Origin: Antribacter gilvus
Lineage (GTDB): Bacteria > Actinomycetota > Actinomycetes > Actinomycetales > Cellulomonadaceae
Assembly: GCF_003946865.1 (NCBI RefSeq)
Contig: NZ_QXTH01000001.1
Location: 124,001 to 188,000, forward strand
DNA length: 64,000 nucleotides
Reading direction: 5' to 3'
Shown: one piece after another, positions 37,585 to 46,280 of the stretch
Layout: each line of letters opens with the position of its first letter
Position numbering within the stretch: the stretch's first letter is position 1
Program-made: the position numbers and the translations under genes
The notes under the pieces: generated by a model
Told to the model about the DNA's origin: nothing
Seen by the model: only the letters and a program-made list of their open reading frames with translations
Databases searched by the model: none

Positions 37585-37971
37585 TCACGCGTCCCAGGGC
37601 ATGGGCGTCGCGGCCCGGCAGCCGGGCTGGCCGCGACCCGGCCACTCCTTGCCGAACGACCGGTTGCACGGGCACCGCAGCGGGGTGTTCGGGTTCGCGA
37701 GGACGCGGAACCGGGGCGGCTTGATGCGGCCGGACCAGTCCAGCCGTGCGCCCTGGAGCACCTCGACCGCCGGCGCTGAGACGTACAGCTCGGCGCCCGG
37801 GCAGCCGAAGCGCTCGTCCCCGTCCGAACCTGGGGCATCTGTGAAGTGATAGGTCAGCCCGCAGCAGCCGCCGTCCTCCACGGTGAGGCGAACGGCTCCG
37901 CCCAGAGCCTCGATCTGGCCGATCGCCGCCCGGGTCACGTCGAACGGCGGCAGCACGAGGGAGTCGTCCAT
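37585..37971 (-). CDS. HesB/IscA-family iron-sulfur accessory protein
   Basis: 128 residues from ATG at 37971. TRAAIGQIEALGGAVRLTV, then EDGGCCGLTYHF and the terminal TPLRCPCNRSFG align with the HesB/IscA fold. The C-terminal cysteines read CPC rather than the usual CGC, and an extra Cys pair stands at GGCCG, so cluster binding may differ from housekeeping ErpA. It might carry or insert an Fe-S cluster. It is followed by a convergent GNAT gene and preceded by an MBL hydrolase on the same strand. Confidence 0.7.
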   Translation of the reverse strand: MDDSLVLPPFDVTRAAIGQIEALGGAVRLTVEDGGCCGLTYHFTDAPGSDGDERFGCPGAELYVSAPAVEVLQGARLDWSGRIKPPRFRVLANPNTPLRCPCNRSFGKEWPGRGQPGCRAATPMPWDA

Positions 37972-38014
37972 GCCGACCGATGATGCCACGCGCCACCGAC
38001 ACCGCCGCCGAGGT

Positions 38015-38830
38015 TCAGGCCTCCGACAGGTACTCGAGCTGGGCCCGGACCGTCTGGCGGGCCGCGGGGAGCACGGACGGGTCCACGTCCGCGTAGACCA
38101 GCCCGACCACCGCGTCGGTGACGTCCGGGGAGGGGCGCGCTCCGCCGTCGTCGGGCAGGGCGAGGCTGTCGAGCGCCGCACGGACCTGGTCCAGGCGCTC
38201 CAGGCGGTGGGCGCGGTACGCACGGACAGCGGCGGCGAGGTCGGGCAGCGGCTCCCCGTGGCCCGGGAACGCCAGGGTGCTCGACGCCGGGACCTCGTCC
38301 CGTGCGGCGAGCTCGTCCGCGAGGTGCTCCAGAAGGTCGAGGCTCGCGAGGTACTGCCGGAGGGAGCCGTCCGGCTCGGCGATCACGGTGGTTCCCCGGC
38401 CCAGCACCGTGTCGCCGGTGAGGACCACGGGCGCCAGGCCCGGCGCGCTCACCACCAGGCACACGGAGTCGGCGGTGTGTCCCGGAGTCGCCACGACCTC
38501 GATGCGGAGGCCTGCCGCCTCGACAACCTCGCCGCCCGTGAGGGGCGAGCCGCCGTGGCAGTGCGCGGGGTCGGCCGCCCGCACCGGGGCGCCGGTCCGG
38601 GCGTGGAGGCCGGGCGAACCGGCCGTGTGGTCGGCGTGCCGGTGGGTGACGAGAACCAGCTCGACCGGCCCGGCGGCGGCCAGGCGGCCGAGGTGAGCGG
38701 CGTCGTCGGGCCCGGGGTCCACGACGACGGCACCCGTCGAACCAGGCGCACGCAGCACGTACGACCGCGTGCCGTCGAGGGTCATCGGGCCGGGGTTCTC
38801 CGCGCGGAGCGCGGTGACGACGGGCGACAT
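38015..38830 (-). CDS. metallo-beta-lactamase-fold hydrolase
   Basis: 271 residues from ATG at 38830. The zinc motif LVTHRHADHTAG (HxHxDH), a third His in VVATPGHTADSV, the bridging Asp in VVLTGDTVLG and the terminal LAFPGHGEPL His give a complete binuclear site. The C-terminal helical domain resembles LACTB2/glyoxalase-II-like enzymes (VRAYRAHRLERLDQV). It probably hydrolyses a thioester, phosphodiester or RNA; the substrate is not evident. No good ribosome site precedes the ATG. Confidence 0.85.
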   Translation of the reverse strand: MSPVVTALRAENPGPMTLDGTRSYVLRAPGSTGAVVVDPGPDDAAHLGRLAAAGPVELVLVTHRHADHTAGSPGLHARTGAPVRAADPAHCHGGSPLTGGEVVEAAGLRIEVVATPGHTADSVCLVVSAPGLAPVVLTGDTVLGRGTTVIAEPDGSLRQYLASLDLLEHLADELAARDEVPASSTLAFPGHGEPLPDLAAAVRAYRAHRLERLDQVRAALDSLALPDDGGARPSPDVTDAVVGLVYADVDPSVLPAARQTVRAQLEYLSEA

Positions 38831-38959
38831 GGCGCCCACTGTACGAGCAGGTCAGCGGCCCTGGCCGGGTCCGGCCGCGCGTCAGGGGTTGTGCAGCCGC
38901 CCCACCCGGTGTGTGATCGATGCGGCAGGATCCCACCAGGGTTAAGGGGAAATCCGCAG

Positions 38960-40930
38960 ATGTCCGACACATTCGGTGGCAGGCGGCGCCGTCCGGCGTC
39001 ACCGCGGCGGGGCGCCGTCCGGCGTGCCCGGCTGCTCGCCCTGGCTGCGGTCTGCGGCGTCGTCCCCCTGCTCGTGACCACGGCGGCCCCGGCCGTCGCG
39101 TCCGTGGGCGCGGCAGAGCCGTCGTCGGCCCAGGCGCCCCGGCCCACCGGCCACGTCACGGACGTGGTGGTCGGCGCGAACGCTCCGGTGGTCCTCGCGG
39201 AGGACGGCGAGTCCGCGCGCGTGACGCTCCGGGTCGAGGTGTCCGACGGCGCCGCGCTCGCCCGCCCGGTGACCGTCGCCTGGGCCACAGGGCAGGGTAC
39301 GGCGGCGCCGGCCGCGGACTACGAGATCGCGCGCGGCACGGTGACGTTCCCGGCAGGCGCCCCGTCGGGCGCCGAACGGACCGTCGAGGTGAGCACGCGC
39401 ACCACGCCGGAGCAGGAGACCGCCGAGACCGTTCCCCTCACGCTGTCGTCCCTGGGTGCCCGGGTCGGTACCACGCCGACCATCGTCATAGGCGCTCACG
39501 GACTGCCCTACCTCGACCCCACCCTGCCGACGGGAGAGCGCGTCGCCGACCTCCTGTCCCGCATGACCCTCGACGAGAAGGTGGGCCAGCTGGTCCAGGT
39601 CGAGCGGAGCGACGCCACGAGCCGCCCGGAAGTGATCACCGAGCGAGGGCTCGGCGTGGTGGTCGCGAACCCTGGCTCGGCGCCGGCCCGCAACACCGCC
39701 GAGGCGTGGGCCGACATGGCCGACGACCTCCAGCTCCGCGCACTCGCGACCCGTCTCCAGGTCCCGCTCCTCGTAGGGATCGACGGTGTGCACGGGCACG
39801 ACAGCCTGCCCGGCGCCACGCTCGTGCCGCACCGGCTCGGCCTGGCGGCCACCGACGACCCGGCCCTCGTGCGCGGGCTCGCGCAGCTGGTCCGCGACGA
39901 GGCCCGGGCCACCGGGGTGACCTGGGTCCGGGCGCCGCAGACCGAGCCGCTCACCGACGTCCGGTCCGGCGACGCGTACACGCGGTTCGGTGCCGACCGG
40001 GGCCGTGCCGCGCGGCTCGCGGACGCAGCGAGCGACCCCGTGACCGAGGGGCTCGGTGAGGCGCTCGCGCTCGCGGGCGAGGACCCGGAGCAGCACGCCG
40101 GCGGGTGGGCAGCACTGGTCGCGGCGGTCCGGTCGGGCGAGGTGCCCGCGGCCCGTCTCGACGAGGCGGTGTCCACGGTGCTCACGGCGAAGGTCGACCT
40201 CGGCCTGTTCGAGGCGCCCTTCGCGGACCGGTCGCAGCTCGCCGTCGTCGGGTCGGCGGAGCACCGCGCCCAGGCGCGGGACGCGGTGGCCGCCTCCCAG
40301 GTGCTCCTGCAGGACCGGGACGGGACGTTGCCCCTGGACGCGGGCGAGCGGGTCTACGTCGCCGGGCGCTCCGCCGACGACCTGGGCAACCAGGCGGGCG
40401 GCTGGACCGTCACGTGGCAGGGCTCGTCGGGGGAACCCACGCAGGGCTCCACGATCCTCGACGGGATACGCGAGCTGGACCCGGACGCCACGTTCAGCGC
40501 GGACGCCTCCGCGCCCGCCACGGGGCACGACGTGGGCGTCGTCGTGGTGGGCGAGACGCCCTACGCAGGGTCGTACGGCGACGTGGGCGGACCGTCCTGG
40601 GCCTGGGACCAGTCCGACGCGGGCGTGTTCCGGGAGACCAAGTCGCTGGAGCTCCAGCCGGGCGACGCCGACGTCGTGCAGCAGGTCTGTGACGTGGTGC
40701 CCACCTGCGTCGTCGTCGTGGTCTCAGGCCGGCCGCAAGCGGTCGACCTCCGGGTGGCCGACGCGGTCGTCGCCGCCTGGCTCCCCGGCACCGAGGGCGC
40801 GGGCGTGGCAGACCCCCTCTACGGCGCGGTCCCGTTCACCGGCAGGCTCCCGGTCGCCTGGCCGCAGAGGGTCGACCCGGCCGGCGAGCCGACGGGCGAG
40901 TTCCCGGTAGGTGCCGGCCTCACGCCCTGA
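38960..40930 (+). CDS. secreted Calx-beta/GH3-like protein lacking the catalytic core
   Basis: 656 residues from ATG at 38960 with AAGGGGA upstream. A basic signal peptide ends near 48. A Calx-beta-like domain spans about 58-175. A GH3 N-terminal domain begins at 182 (LLSRMTLDEKVGQLVQVERS) and keeps VPLLVGIDGVHGHD, but from about 350 it jumps to GEVPAARLDEAVSTVLTAKV. About 150 residues are missing, including the nucleophile SDW segment and the KHF loop. The PRWGRTYESFG region is altered too. The C-terminal domain (from 416) is intact (GNQAGGWTVTWQGSSG, VVVVGETPYAGSYGD). The frame is open throughout. It may be a pseudoenzyme or a decayed gene. Confidence 0.75.
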   Translation: MSDTFGGRRRRPASPRRGAVRRARLLALAAVCGVVPLLVTTAAPAVASVGAAEPSSAQAPRPTGHVTDVVVGANAPVVLAEDGESARVTLRVEVSDGAALARPVTVAWATGQGTAAPAADYEIARGTVTFPAGAPSGAERTVEVSTRTTPEQETAETVPLTLSSLGARVGTTPTIVIGAHGLPYLDPTLPTGERVADLLSRMTLDEKVGQLVQVERSDATSRPEVITERGLGVVVANPGSAPARNTAEAWADMADDLQLRALATRLQVPLLVGIDGVHGHDSLPGATLVPHRLGLAATDDPALVRGLAQLVRDEARATGVTWVRAPQTEPLTDVRSGDAYTRFGADRGRAARLADAASDPVTEGLGEALALAGEDPEQHAGGWAALVAAVRSGEVPAARLDEAVSTVLTAKVDLGLFEAPFADRSQLAVVGSAEHRAQARDAVAASQVLLQDRDGTLPLDAGERVYVAGRSADDLGNQAGGWTVTWQGSSGEPTQGSTILDGIRELDPDATFSADASAPATGHDVGVVVVGETPYAGSYGDVGGPSWAWDQSDAGVFRETKSLELQPGDADVVQQVCDVVPTCVVVVVSGRPQAVDLRVADAVVAAWLPGTEGAGVADPLYGAVPFTGRLPVAWPQRVDPAGEPTGEFPVGAGLTP

Positions 40931-42179
40931 GCGCCTGCTCCAGGTCCTCGATCAGGTCGGCCGGGTCCTCCAGGCCCACGGAGAGCCGCACGGTGGTCTC
41001 GGAGATGCCCACGGCGGCGCGCCCTGCCGCACCGAGCTTGCGGTGCGTCGTGGTCGCCGGGTGGGTGATCAGGGACTTCGCGTCGCCCAGGTTGTTCGAG
41101 ATGTCGACGATCTGCAGCGCGTCGAGGAAGGCGAACGCTCGCTTCTTCGCGGCCTCGGGGTCGGCGCCGTCGGGCACCGCGAGGTCGAACGTCACGACCG
41201 TCCCGCCGCCGGTCATCTGCGCTCGGGCGAGGTCGGCCTGCGGGTGCGACGCCAGGAACGGGTAACGCACCGACCTCACACCGGGCAGCGTCTCGAGCGC
41301 GGTGGCGAGGTGCAGGGCGCTCGCGGTCTGCGCCGCGACCCGCACCGGCAGCGTCTCGAGGCCCTTGAGCAGCGTCCACGCGTTGAACGGGGACAGCGAC
41401 GGCCCGGTGTTGCGGATGAAGGTCTGGACCGGCCCGTTGATGTACTCGTCGGACCCGAGGATCGCCCCGCCGAGCACGCGTCCCTGCCCGTCGATGTGCT
41501 TGGTCGCGGAGTAGACCACCACGTCGGCTCCGAGCTCGAGCGGCTGCTGGAGCAGGGGGGTGGCGAAGACGTTGTCGAGCACCACGGTCGCACCCGCGGC
41601 GCGAGCCAGCGCCACGACGGCAGGCACGTCCACGATGTCCTGCATCGGGTTGGACGGCGTCTCGAAGAACACCACGTCCGCCGGCGTGGAGAGTGCCTCC
41701 TCCCACTGGGACAGCACGTGCCCGTCCACGTAGTCGGTGCGCACCCCCCACTTGGCGAAGATCTCGTCGAAGATCACGACCGTCGACCCGAAGAGGGCCC
41801 GCGCCGTGACGATCCGCGAGCCGCTCTGCACCAGCGCGGCGAGGGAGGTGAACACCGCCGACATCCCGCTCGCGGTGGCGTAGCAGGCCTCGGCGCCCTC
41901 GAGCAGGCGGAGCCGCTCCTCGAACGTGTGCACGGTCGGGTTGCCGTAGCGCGAGTAGATGAACCGGTCGAGGTCGCCCGAGAACGCCGCCTCGGCGTCG
42001 GCCGCCTGGTCGTAGGTGTAACCCTGGGTGAGGAACAGCGCCTCGCCCGTCTCCTGGTACTCGGTCCGGGCATGCCCGCCGCGGACGGCGAGCGTCGCCG
42101 GCCGGACGTTGCGGGGCAGCGGCTTGCGGCCCGAGCCGCCGGGGACCTCGCCGGGCGCGGCGGCGCCGGTGACGCTCAC
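40920..42179 (-). CDS. metZ: O-succinylhomoserine sulfhydrylase
   Basis: 419 residues from GTG at 42179. It is a PLP enzyme making homocysteine from O-succinyl- or O-acetylhomoserine and sulfide. The Cys/Met metabolism signature is present: YSRYGNPTVHTFEERL, the PLP-binding Lys in VVYSATKHIDGQGRVLGGAI, and GPSLSPFNAWTLLKGLETL. It is coupled to the upstream rhodanese gene by a GTGA overlap, and both sit behind a SAM-I riboswitch, which supports a methionine role. Its end overlaps the GH3 gene tail to tail by 11 bases. Confidence 0.95.
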   Translation of the reverse strand: MSVTGAAAPGEVPGGSGRKPLPRNVRPATLAVRGGHARTEYQETGEALFLTQGYTYDQAADAEAAFSGDLDRFIYSRYGNPTVHTFEERLRLLEGAEACYATASGMSAVFTSLAALVQSGSRIVTARALFGSTVVIFDEIFAKWGVRTDYVDGHVLSQWEEALSTPADVVFFETPSNPMQDIVDVPAVVALARAAGATVVLDNVFATPLLQQPLELGADVVVYSATKHIDGQGRVLGGAILGSDEYINGPVQTFIRNTGPSLSPFNAWTLLKGLETLPVRVAAQTASALHLATALETLPGVRSVRYPFLASHPQADLARAQMTGGGTVVTFDLAVPDGADPEAAKKRAFAFLDALQIVDISNNLGDAKSLITHPATTTHRKLGAAGRAAVGISETTVRLSVGLEDPADLIEDLEQALRA

Positions 42180-42637
42180 TTGCCGCCCCCGTCGGCGTGC
42201 GCCTCGAGCGTGGAGAGCCAGGGAAGGCCCGCCACCTTCCAGCCCTCACGGTTCCGGACGCCGTCGGGGCCCGGTGCGCCCTCGAAGCCCTCGAGCACGT
42301 TGTACGACGGGCCGATCCCGGTCGCTGTCGCGAGCCGCGCGGCACCGATCGAGCGCTGGCCGGATCGGCACAGGAAGATCACGGGGCCGTCCGTGACGCC
42401 CGCGTCACGGAGCTCGGCGAGAAAGGCGGGGTTGGGACGGCCGTCGGCCGTGACCCACTGGGCGTAGACGGCCCGCTTGTCCAGTGAGGACGCGTCCGGC
42501 ACGCCGATCGCGCGCCACTCGCCCTCGGTGCGGACGTCCACGATCGTGGCGCCCGGGTCCGTGGCGAGCAGGTCCCAGGCCTGCTGGGGGGTGATGTCGC
42601 CGGCGTATCCGTCGGCCGGCCGAGCCTGGATGCTCAT
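42176..42637 (-). CDS. rhodanese-domain sulfurtransferase
   Basis: 153 residues from ATG at 42637 with a GGAGGAG ribosome site five bases upstream. ATIVDVRTEGEWRAIGVPDA and the active-site loop VIFLCRSGQRSIGAA with catalytic Cys define a single rhodanese domain. It is co-translated with metZ and under the same SAM-I riboswitch, so it may deliver sulfane sulfur or sulfide for homocysteine synthesis. This pairing recurs in actinobacteria; the donor is not known here. Confidence 0.92.
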   Translation of the reverse strand: MSIQARPADGYAGDITPQQAWDLLATDPGATIVDVRTEGEWRAIGVPDASSLDKRAVYAQWVTADGRPNPAFLAELRDAGVTDGPVIFLCRSGQRSIGAARLATATGIGPSYNVLEGFEGAPGPDGVRNREGWKVAGLPWLSTLEAHADGGGK

Positions 42638-42647
42638 CGGTACTCCT

Positions 42648-42765
42648 CCATCGGTCGTGGCGGTAGCACCCTGCACCGGGCATGCCGGTCCGGACCAGTC
42701 CGTCCCGACCTGCCCGCGGGTTGCTGCGGCGTCGACGTGCCACGTCACTCGGCCGCTCGGGATGG
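42648..42765 (-). ncRNA. SAM-I (S-box) riboswitch of rhodanese-metZ
   Basis: On the minus strand the 118 bases follow the S-box plan: P1 CCATC (42765-42761) with GATGG (42652-42648); the internal GAG; P2 GCGGC/GCCGC (42752-42756 and 42726-42730); a kink-turn-like GAGTGAC; AGCAACC (42719-42725) and GGTGCTACCG (42661-42670), the hallmark joining segments. The last two P1 bases are part of the rhodanese GGAGGAG ribosome site, so ligand-dependent P1 formation could directly control translation. High SAM is expected to switch the genes off. Confidence 0.88.
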
Positions 42766-42910
42766 TCGCCTGCGATCGTACGACACGTGGTCCACCCCCT
42801 GGGACGGCGTCTCACGGTCTGATCGCTGGCGGGAGCCCTGCTCGCCCGGATGGTGAGACGGGTGTCCAGGATCGTTGACAGGCCGTCCGGGTGGAAGTCA
42901 GGATGACGCC

Positions 42911-43030
42911 AGGTCATGAGCGCCAGCGCGAAGCCCCGGCTCGCTGGCCGGCAACCCTCCTACCGCGGTGGGGTGCCCCGGGTGACGACCTGGCCGTGCG
43001 CCACGAGGCGGACGGCAAGCGCGGGGAGCG
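42911..43030 (+). ncRNA. SAM-IV riboswitch
   Basis: The plus strand shows the actinobacterial SAM-IV pattern: P1 AGGTC/GACCT (42911-42915, 42987-42991), CATGAG, P2 GCCAGCG/CGCTGGC (42922-42928, 42942-42948) closing the AAGCCCCGG loop, then CCGGCAACCC and GGGGTGCCCCGGGTGACG. Downstream an expression platform is visible: hairpin GGGGAG/CTCCCC (43023-43028, 43034-43039). Its right arm could instead pair with the GAGGAG ribosome site at 43048-43053. It leads the class V PLP enzyme gene. Confidence 0.92.
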
Positions 43031-43058
43031 CGCCTCCCCGGAACACCGAGGAGCAGCC

Positions 43059-44519
43059 GTGCCCATACTCGCCGAGTACCGCCAGACAATCCACAGCGCC
43101 GTGACGGAGGCAACCGTGCCCGACCGTGCCCATCTCGCCGGACCTCTCCTACCGGTGGTCGGCAGCGACACCCTCGTCCCGCTCGTGGACGGCACCCAGG
43201 TGACCTACGCGAACCTCGACGTCGCGGCGTCCGCCCCCGCGCTCCGCGCCGTGGCCGACCGCGTCGCCGAGGTCCTCCCGCTGTACGCGAGCGTGCACCG
43301 CGGGGCCGGCTACCTGTCGCAGGTGTCCACCGCCCTCTACGAGGCGGCCCGCCGCACCGTCGGTGCCTTCGTCGGCGCCCGCGAGGGCGACCTCACGGTC
43401 ATCACGCGCAACACCACCGACTCGCTCAACCTGCTCGCCGGGTGCGTCCCGGCTGCCGCGGACGACACCCCCGGCCGGGTGCTCGTCCTGGACGTGGAGC
43501 ACCACGCGAACCTCCTGCCCTGGCAGCGCGACACGGAGGCGACGGTCCTGACCGGCGCGTCCACCGTCGCCGCCACGGTGGCCGAGCTGCGCGAGGAGCT
43601 GGAGGACGCCGCCGCGGTGGGGCGCCCGTACGCGCTCCTCGCCGTGACCGGCGCGTCCAACGTGACCGGAGAGGCGCTGCCCCTCGACGCGCTCGTCGCG
43701 GCGGCCCACGCCAACGGTGCCCGCATCGCGCTCGACGGCGCCCAGCTCGTCCCGCACCGCCGCTTCTCGCTCACCGAGTCGGGCGTGGACTACGTCGCGT
43801 TCAGCGGTCACAAGACCTACGCGCCGTTCGGCGCCGGCGCCCTCGTCGGCCGCGCGGACTGGCTCGACACCGGCACGCCCTACCTCGCCGGCGGCGGCGC
43901 CGTCCGCCGGGTCCGCACCACCGAGACCCTCTGGCAGGAAGGCCCGGCCCGGCACGAGGCCGGCTCGCCGAACGTCATCGGCGCGGTGGCGCTCGCGGCC
44001 GCCTGCGAGGCGCTCGCCGCCCTCGACCCCGAGGAGGTCCGCCGACACGAGGGCGAGCTCCGCCGCCGCCTGGTCGAAGGGCTCGAGTCTCTCGACCGCG
44101 TGTCCGTCGTACGGGTGTGGGCCGACGCCGTCGACCCGGTGGGCGTGGTGACCTTCACGGTCACCGGGTACGACCCGGGGCTCGTGGCCGCCTACCTCTC
44201 GGCCGAGCACGGCATCGGCGTGCGGGACGGACGCTTCTGCGCCCATCCGCTGCTGGGCCGGCTCGGGTTCGACGCCGGGGCGGTGCGCGCGTCGGTGGGC
44301 GTGGGCACGTCGCCCGAAGAGGTGGCCCGCCTGGTGGGGGCCGTCCGCGCCCTCGTGACCGGGGGGCCGCGCGCGTCCTACGACGTGGTCGACGGGCTCT
44401 GGGTGGTCGTGGACGACCCGCGTCCCGTTCCTGAGGGCAGCGGGCTCGCCGGCCTGCTCGCCACGGCGGCCGCCGGGTTCCTCGCCGACGCCGCGGCGTG
44501 CCTGCCCGACCCGGTCTGA
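43059..44519 (+). CDS. class V aminotransferase / cysteine desulfurase-like PLP enzyme
   Basis: 486 residues from GTG at 43059, supported by GAGGAG five bases upstream. The fold is SufS/Csd-like: VTYANLDVAASAPALRAV, VITRNTTDSLNLLA, LDVEHHANLLPW, ALDGAQLVPHR, and PLP-binding Lys252 in VAFSGHKTYAPFGAGALVG. GVRDGRFCAHPLLGR near the C-terminus replaces the mobile Cys loop of SufS, as in desulfurase-like paralogues. An unusual extra 60 residues end the protein (VVDGLWVVVDDPRP). Control by a SAM-IV riboswitch ties it to sulfur amino acid metabolism. Its exact reaction is not known. Confidence 0.85.
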   Translation: MPILAEYRQTIHSAVTEATVPDRAHLAGPLLPVVGSDTLVPLVDGTQVTYANLDVAASAPALRAVADRVAEVLPLYASVHRGAGYLSQVSTALYEAARRTVGAFVGAREGDLTVITRNTTDSLNLLAGCVPAAADDTPGRVLVLDVEHHANLLPWQRDTEATVLTGASTVAATVAELREELEDAAAVGRPYALLAVTGASNVTGEALPLDALVAAAHANGARIALDGAQLVPHRRFSLTESGVDYVAFSGHKTYAPFGAGALVGRADWLDTGTPYLAGGGAVRRVRTTETLWQEGPARHEAGSPNVIGAVALAAACEALAALDPEEVRRHEGELRRRLVEGLESLDRVSVVRVWADAVDPVGVVTFTVTGYDPGLVAAYLSAEHGIGVRDGRFCAHPLLGRLGFDAGAVRASVGVGTSPEEVARLVGAVRALVTGGPRASYDVVDGLWVVVDDPRPVPEGSGLAGLLATAAAGFLADAAACLPDPV

Positions 44520-44560
44520 CGTTCCCGGCCTGGCCGGAGGCGGGTCAGGCCGCCGGTCGA

Positions 44561-44592
44561 AATGACGGAATCTTACGGCCCGTCATTCTTTG
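44561..44592 (+). terminator. hairpin with short T-run after the class V enzyme
   Basis: AATGACGG (44561-44568) pairs with CCGTCATT (44580-44587) around an 11-base loop; CTTTG follows. Confidence 0.5.
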
Positions 44593-44839
44593 TCCTCCTG
44601 AGTAGTTTGATCGGCCGACGGCGGGCATTCCTGTGCTTTGACCAGGTACGACGGCGTATTGGGCGGCAGGACGGTGTGCCGAGGCACCAATTCCCTCCGT
44701 GCAGAGGGTGAGATCGGAACATATGTTAGTTGTGCCGGTGATTTCTTCGGGGTGCCGCCACGACGCCCCGGGCCGGTAGAAGCATTTCCGATCATCGGTA
44801 GCGTCGCAGACGACAACCGTGCCAGGAAGGACGCCGAAG
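44593..44839. other. AT-richer intergenic region
   Basis: This 247-base gap is clearly less GC-rich than its surroundings. I see no convincing gene or RNA in it. It probably holds the promoter of the CmpX-like gene, but no -10/-35 pair at normal spacing stands out. Confidence 0.4.
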
Positions 44840-46195
44840 ATGGACTTCGCAAACGACATCGACTGGACCGGGATCTTAGGGAAAGTTCTTCTCGCCCTGC
44901 TGATTCTTGTCGTCACCTGGATTGTCGCCCGGCTGGTCAAGTGGGCAATCTCCAAGCTCGTCTCGCGCGTCGGGTTCTTGCAGCGCGAAGGAGCCGACGG
45001 ACGGCAGGTAGGGGCGTCGATCGGTCAGATCGCCGCGCTGCTGGTATGGCTGTTCGGTCTGATCGCCGTGCTGCAGCTGTTCGAGCTGGACCAGGTGCTC
45101 ACACCGATCCGCGGCATGCTCGAGTCGATCATGGAATACCTGCCGAACATCATCGGTGCGGCGGTCGTCTTCTTCATCGGCTATCTGATCGCGAAGATCG
45201 TGAAGCAGATCCTCGAGGCCGCGCTCGGTGCCATCAACTTCTCGGGCTTGATCCAGAAGGCCAAGTCCGGCGCCGAGCGGACCACCGGGACGGAGCAGAC
45301 CTACCGTTCCGAGCCGGCGTACCCCGCGGCGGGCGCCCAGGAGGCTGGGGAGTACGACACCAGCTCGTACGAGACCGGTGGATACGGCGCGACGGGCCAG
45401 GGCGGCGCTGCCGACAACCCGCAGGAGACCAACGCCCGCATCGCGTCGGTCATCGCCAACGTCGTGTTCGCGGTCATCCTCATCGTGGTGGCGATCGCGG
45501 CGCTGCAGATCCTCGGCATCGCGGCCATCGCCGACCCGGCCCAGCAGATGCTCACCATGATCCTCGCGGCGATCCCGGCGATCATCGCGGCGCTGATCAT
45601 CCTCGCGATCGGCTACCTCATCGCCCGGTTCGTGGGTGACCTGCTCGAGAGCACCCTGCGGGGGGTCGGTATCGACCGTGCCGCGGCGAACATGGGCATG
45701 AGCACCGGCCAGACCAGCCCGTCGAAGATCGTCGCGTGGATCGTCAAGGTGGCGATCATCGTGTTCTTCGCGATCATGGCCGCCAACATGCTCGGCTTCG
45801 AGGAGATCACCAACATCCTCAACGAGATCCTCGAGCTGGGCGGGCGCGTCCTGTTCGGTGCGCTGATCATCGCGGCCGGCTTCTTCCTGGCCAGCATGGT
45901 GGGCAGCGCGATCGGGTCGAACCTGGGCAGCAAGATCGCCCGCTACGCCATCATCGGTCTGTTCGCCGCGATGGGCCTGCAGTTCATGGGCGTCGCGGAC
46001 CAGATCATCACGCTGGCGTTCGGTGCGATCGTGGTGGGGGCAGCTCTGGCAGCCGCCCTGGCCTACGGTCTCGGTGGCCGCGAGGCCGCGGCTCGTTCGC
46101 TCGAGAAGGCCGAGCGCAAGATCGAGACCGAGACGTCGACGCCTCCGCGGCCGACCACCCCGCCGCCTTCGGCGCCGGGCGGTCCGACCATCTGA
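44840..46195 (+). CDS. CmpX-like membrane protein with mechanosensitive-channel TM repeats
   Basis: 451 residues from ATG at 44840 with AGGAAGGA upstream. The protein is almost all membrane helices arranged as repeated units, for example NIIGAAVVFFIGYLIAKIVK, IPAIIAALIILAIGYLIARF and VLFGALIIAAGFFLASMVGS. This matches the conserved TM-helix repeat (PF05552 type) of CmpX proteins related to small mechanosensitive channels. A hydrophilic Tyr/Gly/Glu-rich loop (about 155-195) splits two halves, and a Pro/Thr-rich tail ends it. It may help in osmotic or envelope stress; no pore function is proved. A hairpin follows. Confidence 0.8.
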   Translation: MDFANDIDWTGILGKVLLALLILVVTWIVARLVKWAISKLVSRVGFLQREGADGRQVGASIGQIAALLVWLFGLIAVLQLFELDQVLTPIRGMLESIMEYLPNIIGAAVVFFIGYLIAKIVKQILEAALGAINFSGLIQKAKSGAERTTGTEQTYRSEPAYPAAGAQEAGEYDTSSYETGGYGATGQGGAADNPQETNARIASVIANVVFAVILIVVAIAALQILGIAAIADPAQQMLTMILAAIPAIIAALIILAIGYLIARFVGDLLESTLRGVGIDRAAANMGMSTGQTSPSKIVAWIVKVAIIVFFAIMAANMLGFEEITNILNEILELGGRVLFGALIIAAGFFLASMVGSAIGSNLGSKIARYAIIGLFAAMGLQFMGVADQIITLAFGAIVVGAALAAALAYGLGGREAAARSLEKAERKIETETSTPPRPTTPPPSAPGGPTI

Positions 46196-46215
46196 CGCAC
46201 GGCGAGGCGAGCACC

Positions 46216-46245
46216 GGGGCCGCTCTCCGCCGGGAGGGCGGCCCC
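46216..46245 (+). terminator. hairpin after the CmpX-like gene
   Basis: GGGGCCGC (46216-46223) pairs with GCGGCCCC (46238-46245), and CTCC/GGAG extends the stem inside. Confidence 0.75.
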
Positions 46246-46280
46246 GTCGCGTCGGCGGGGTGTTCGGTAACGTCCTCCGC

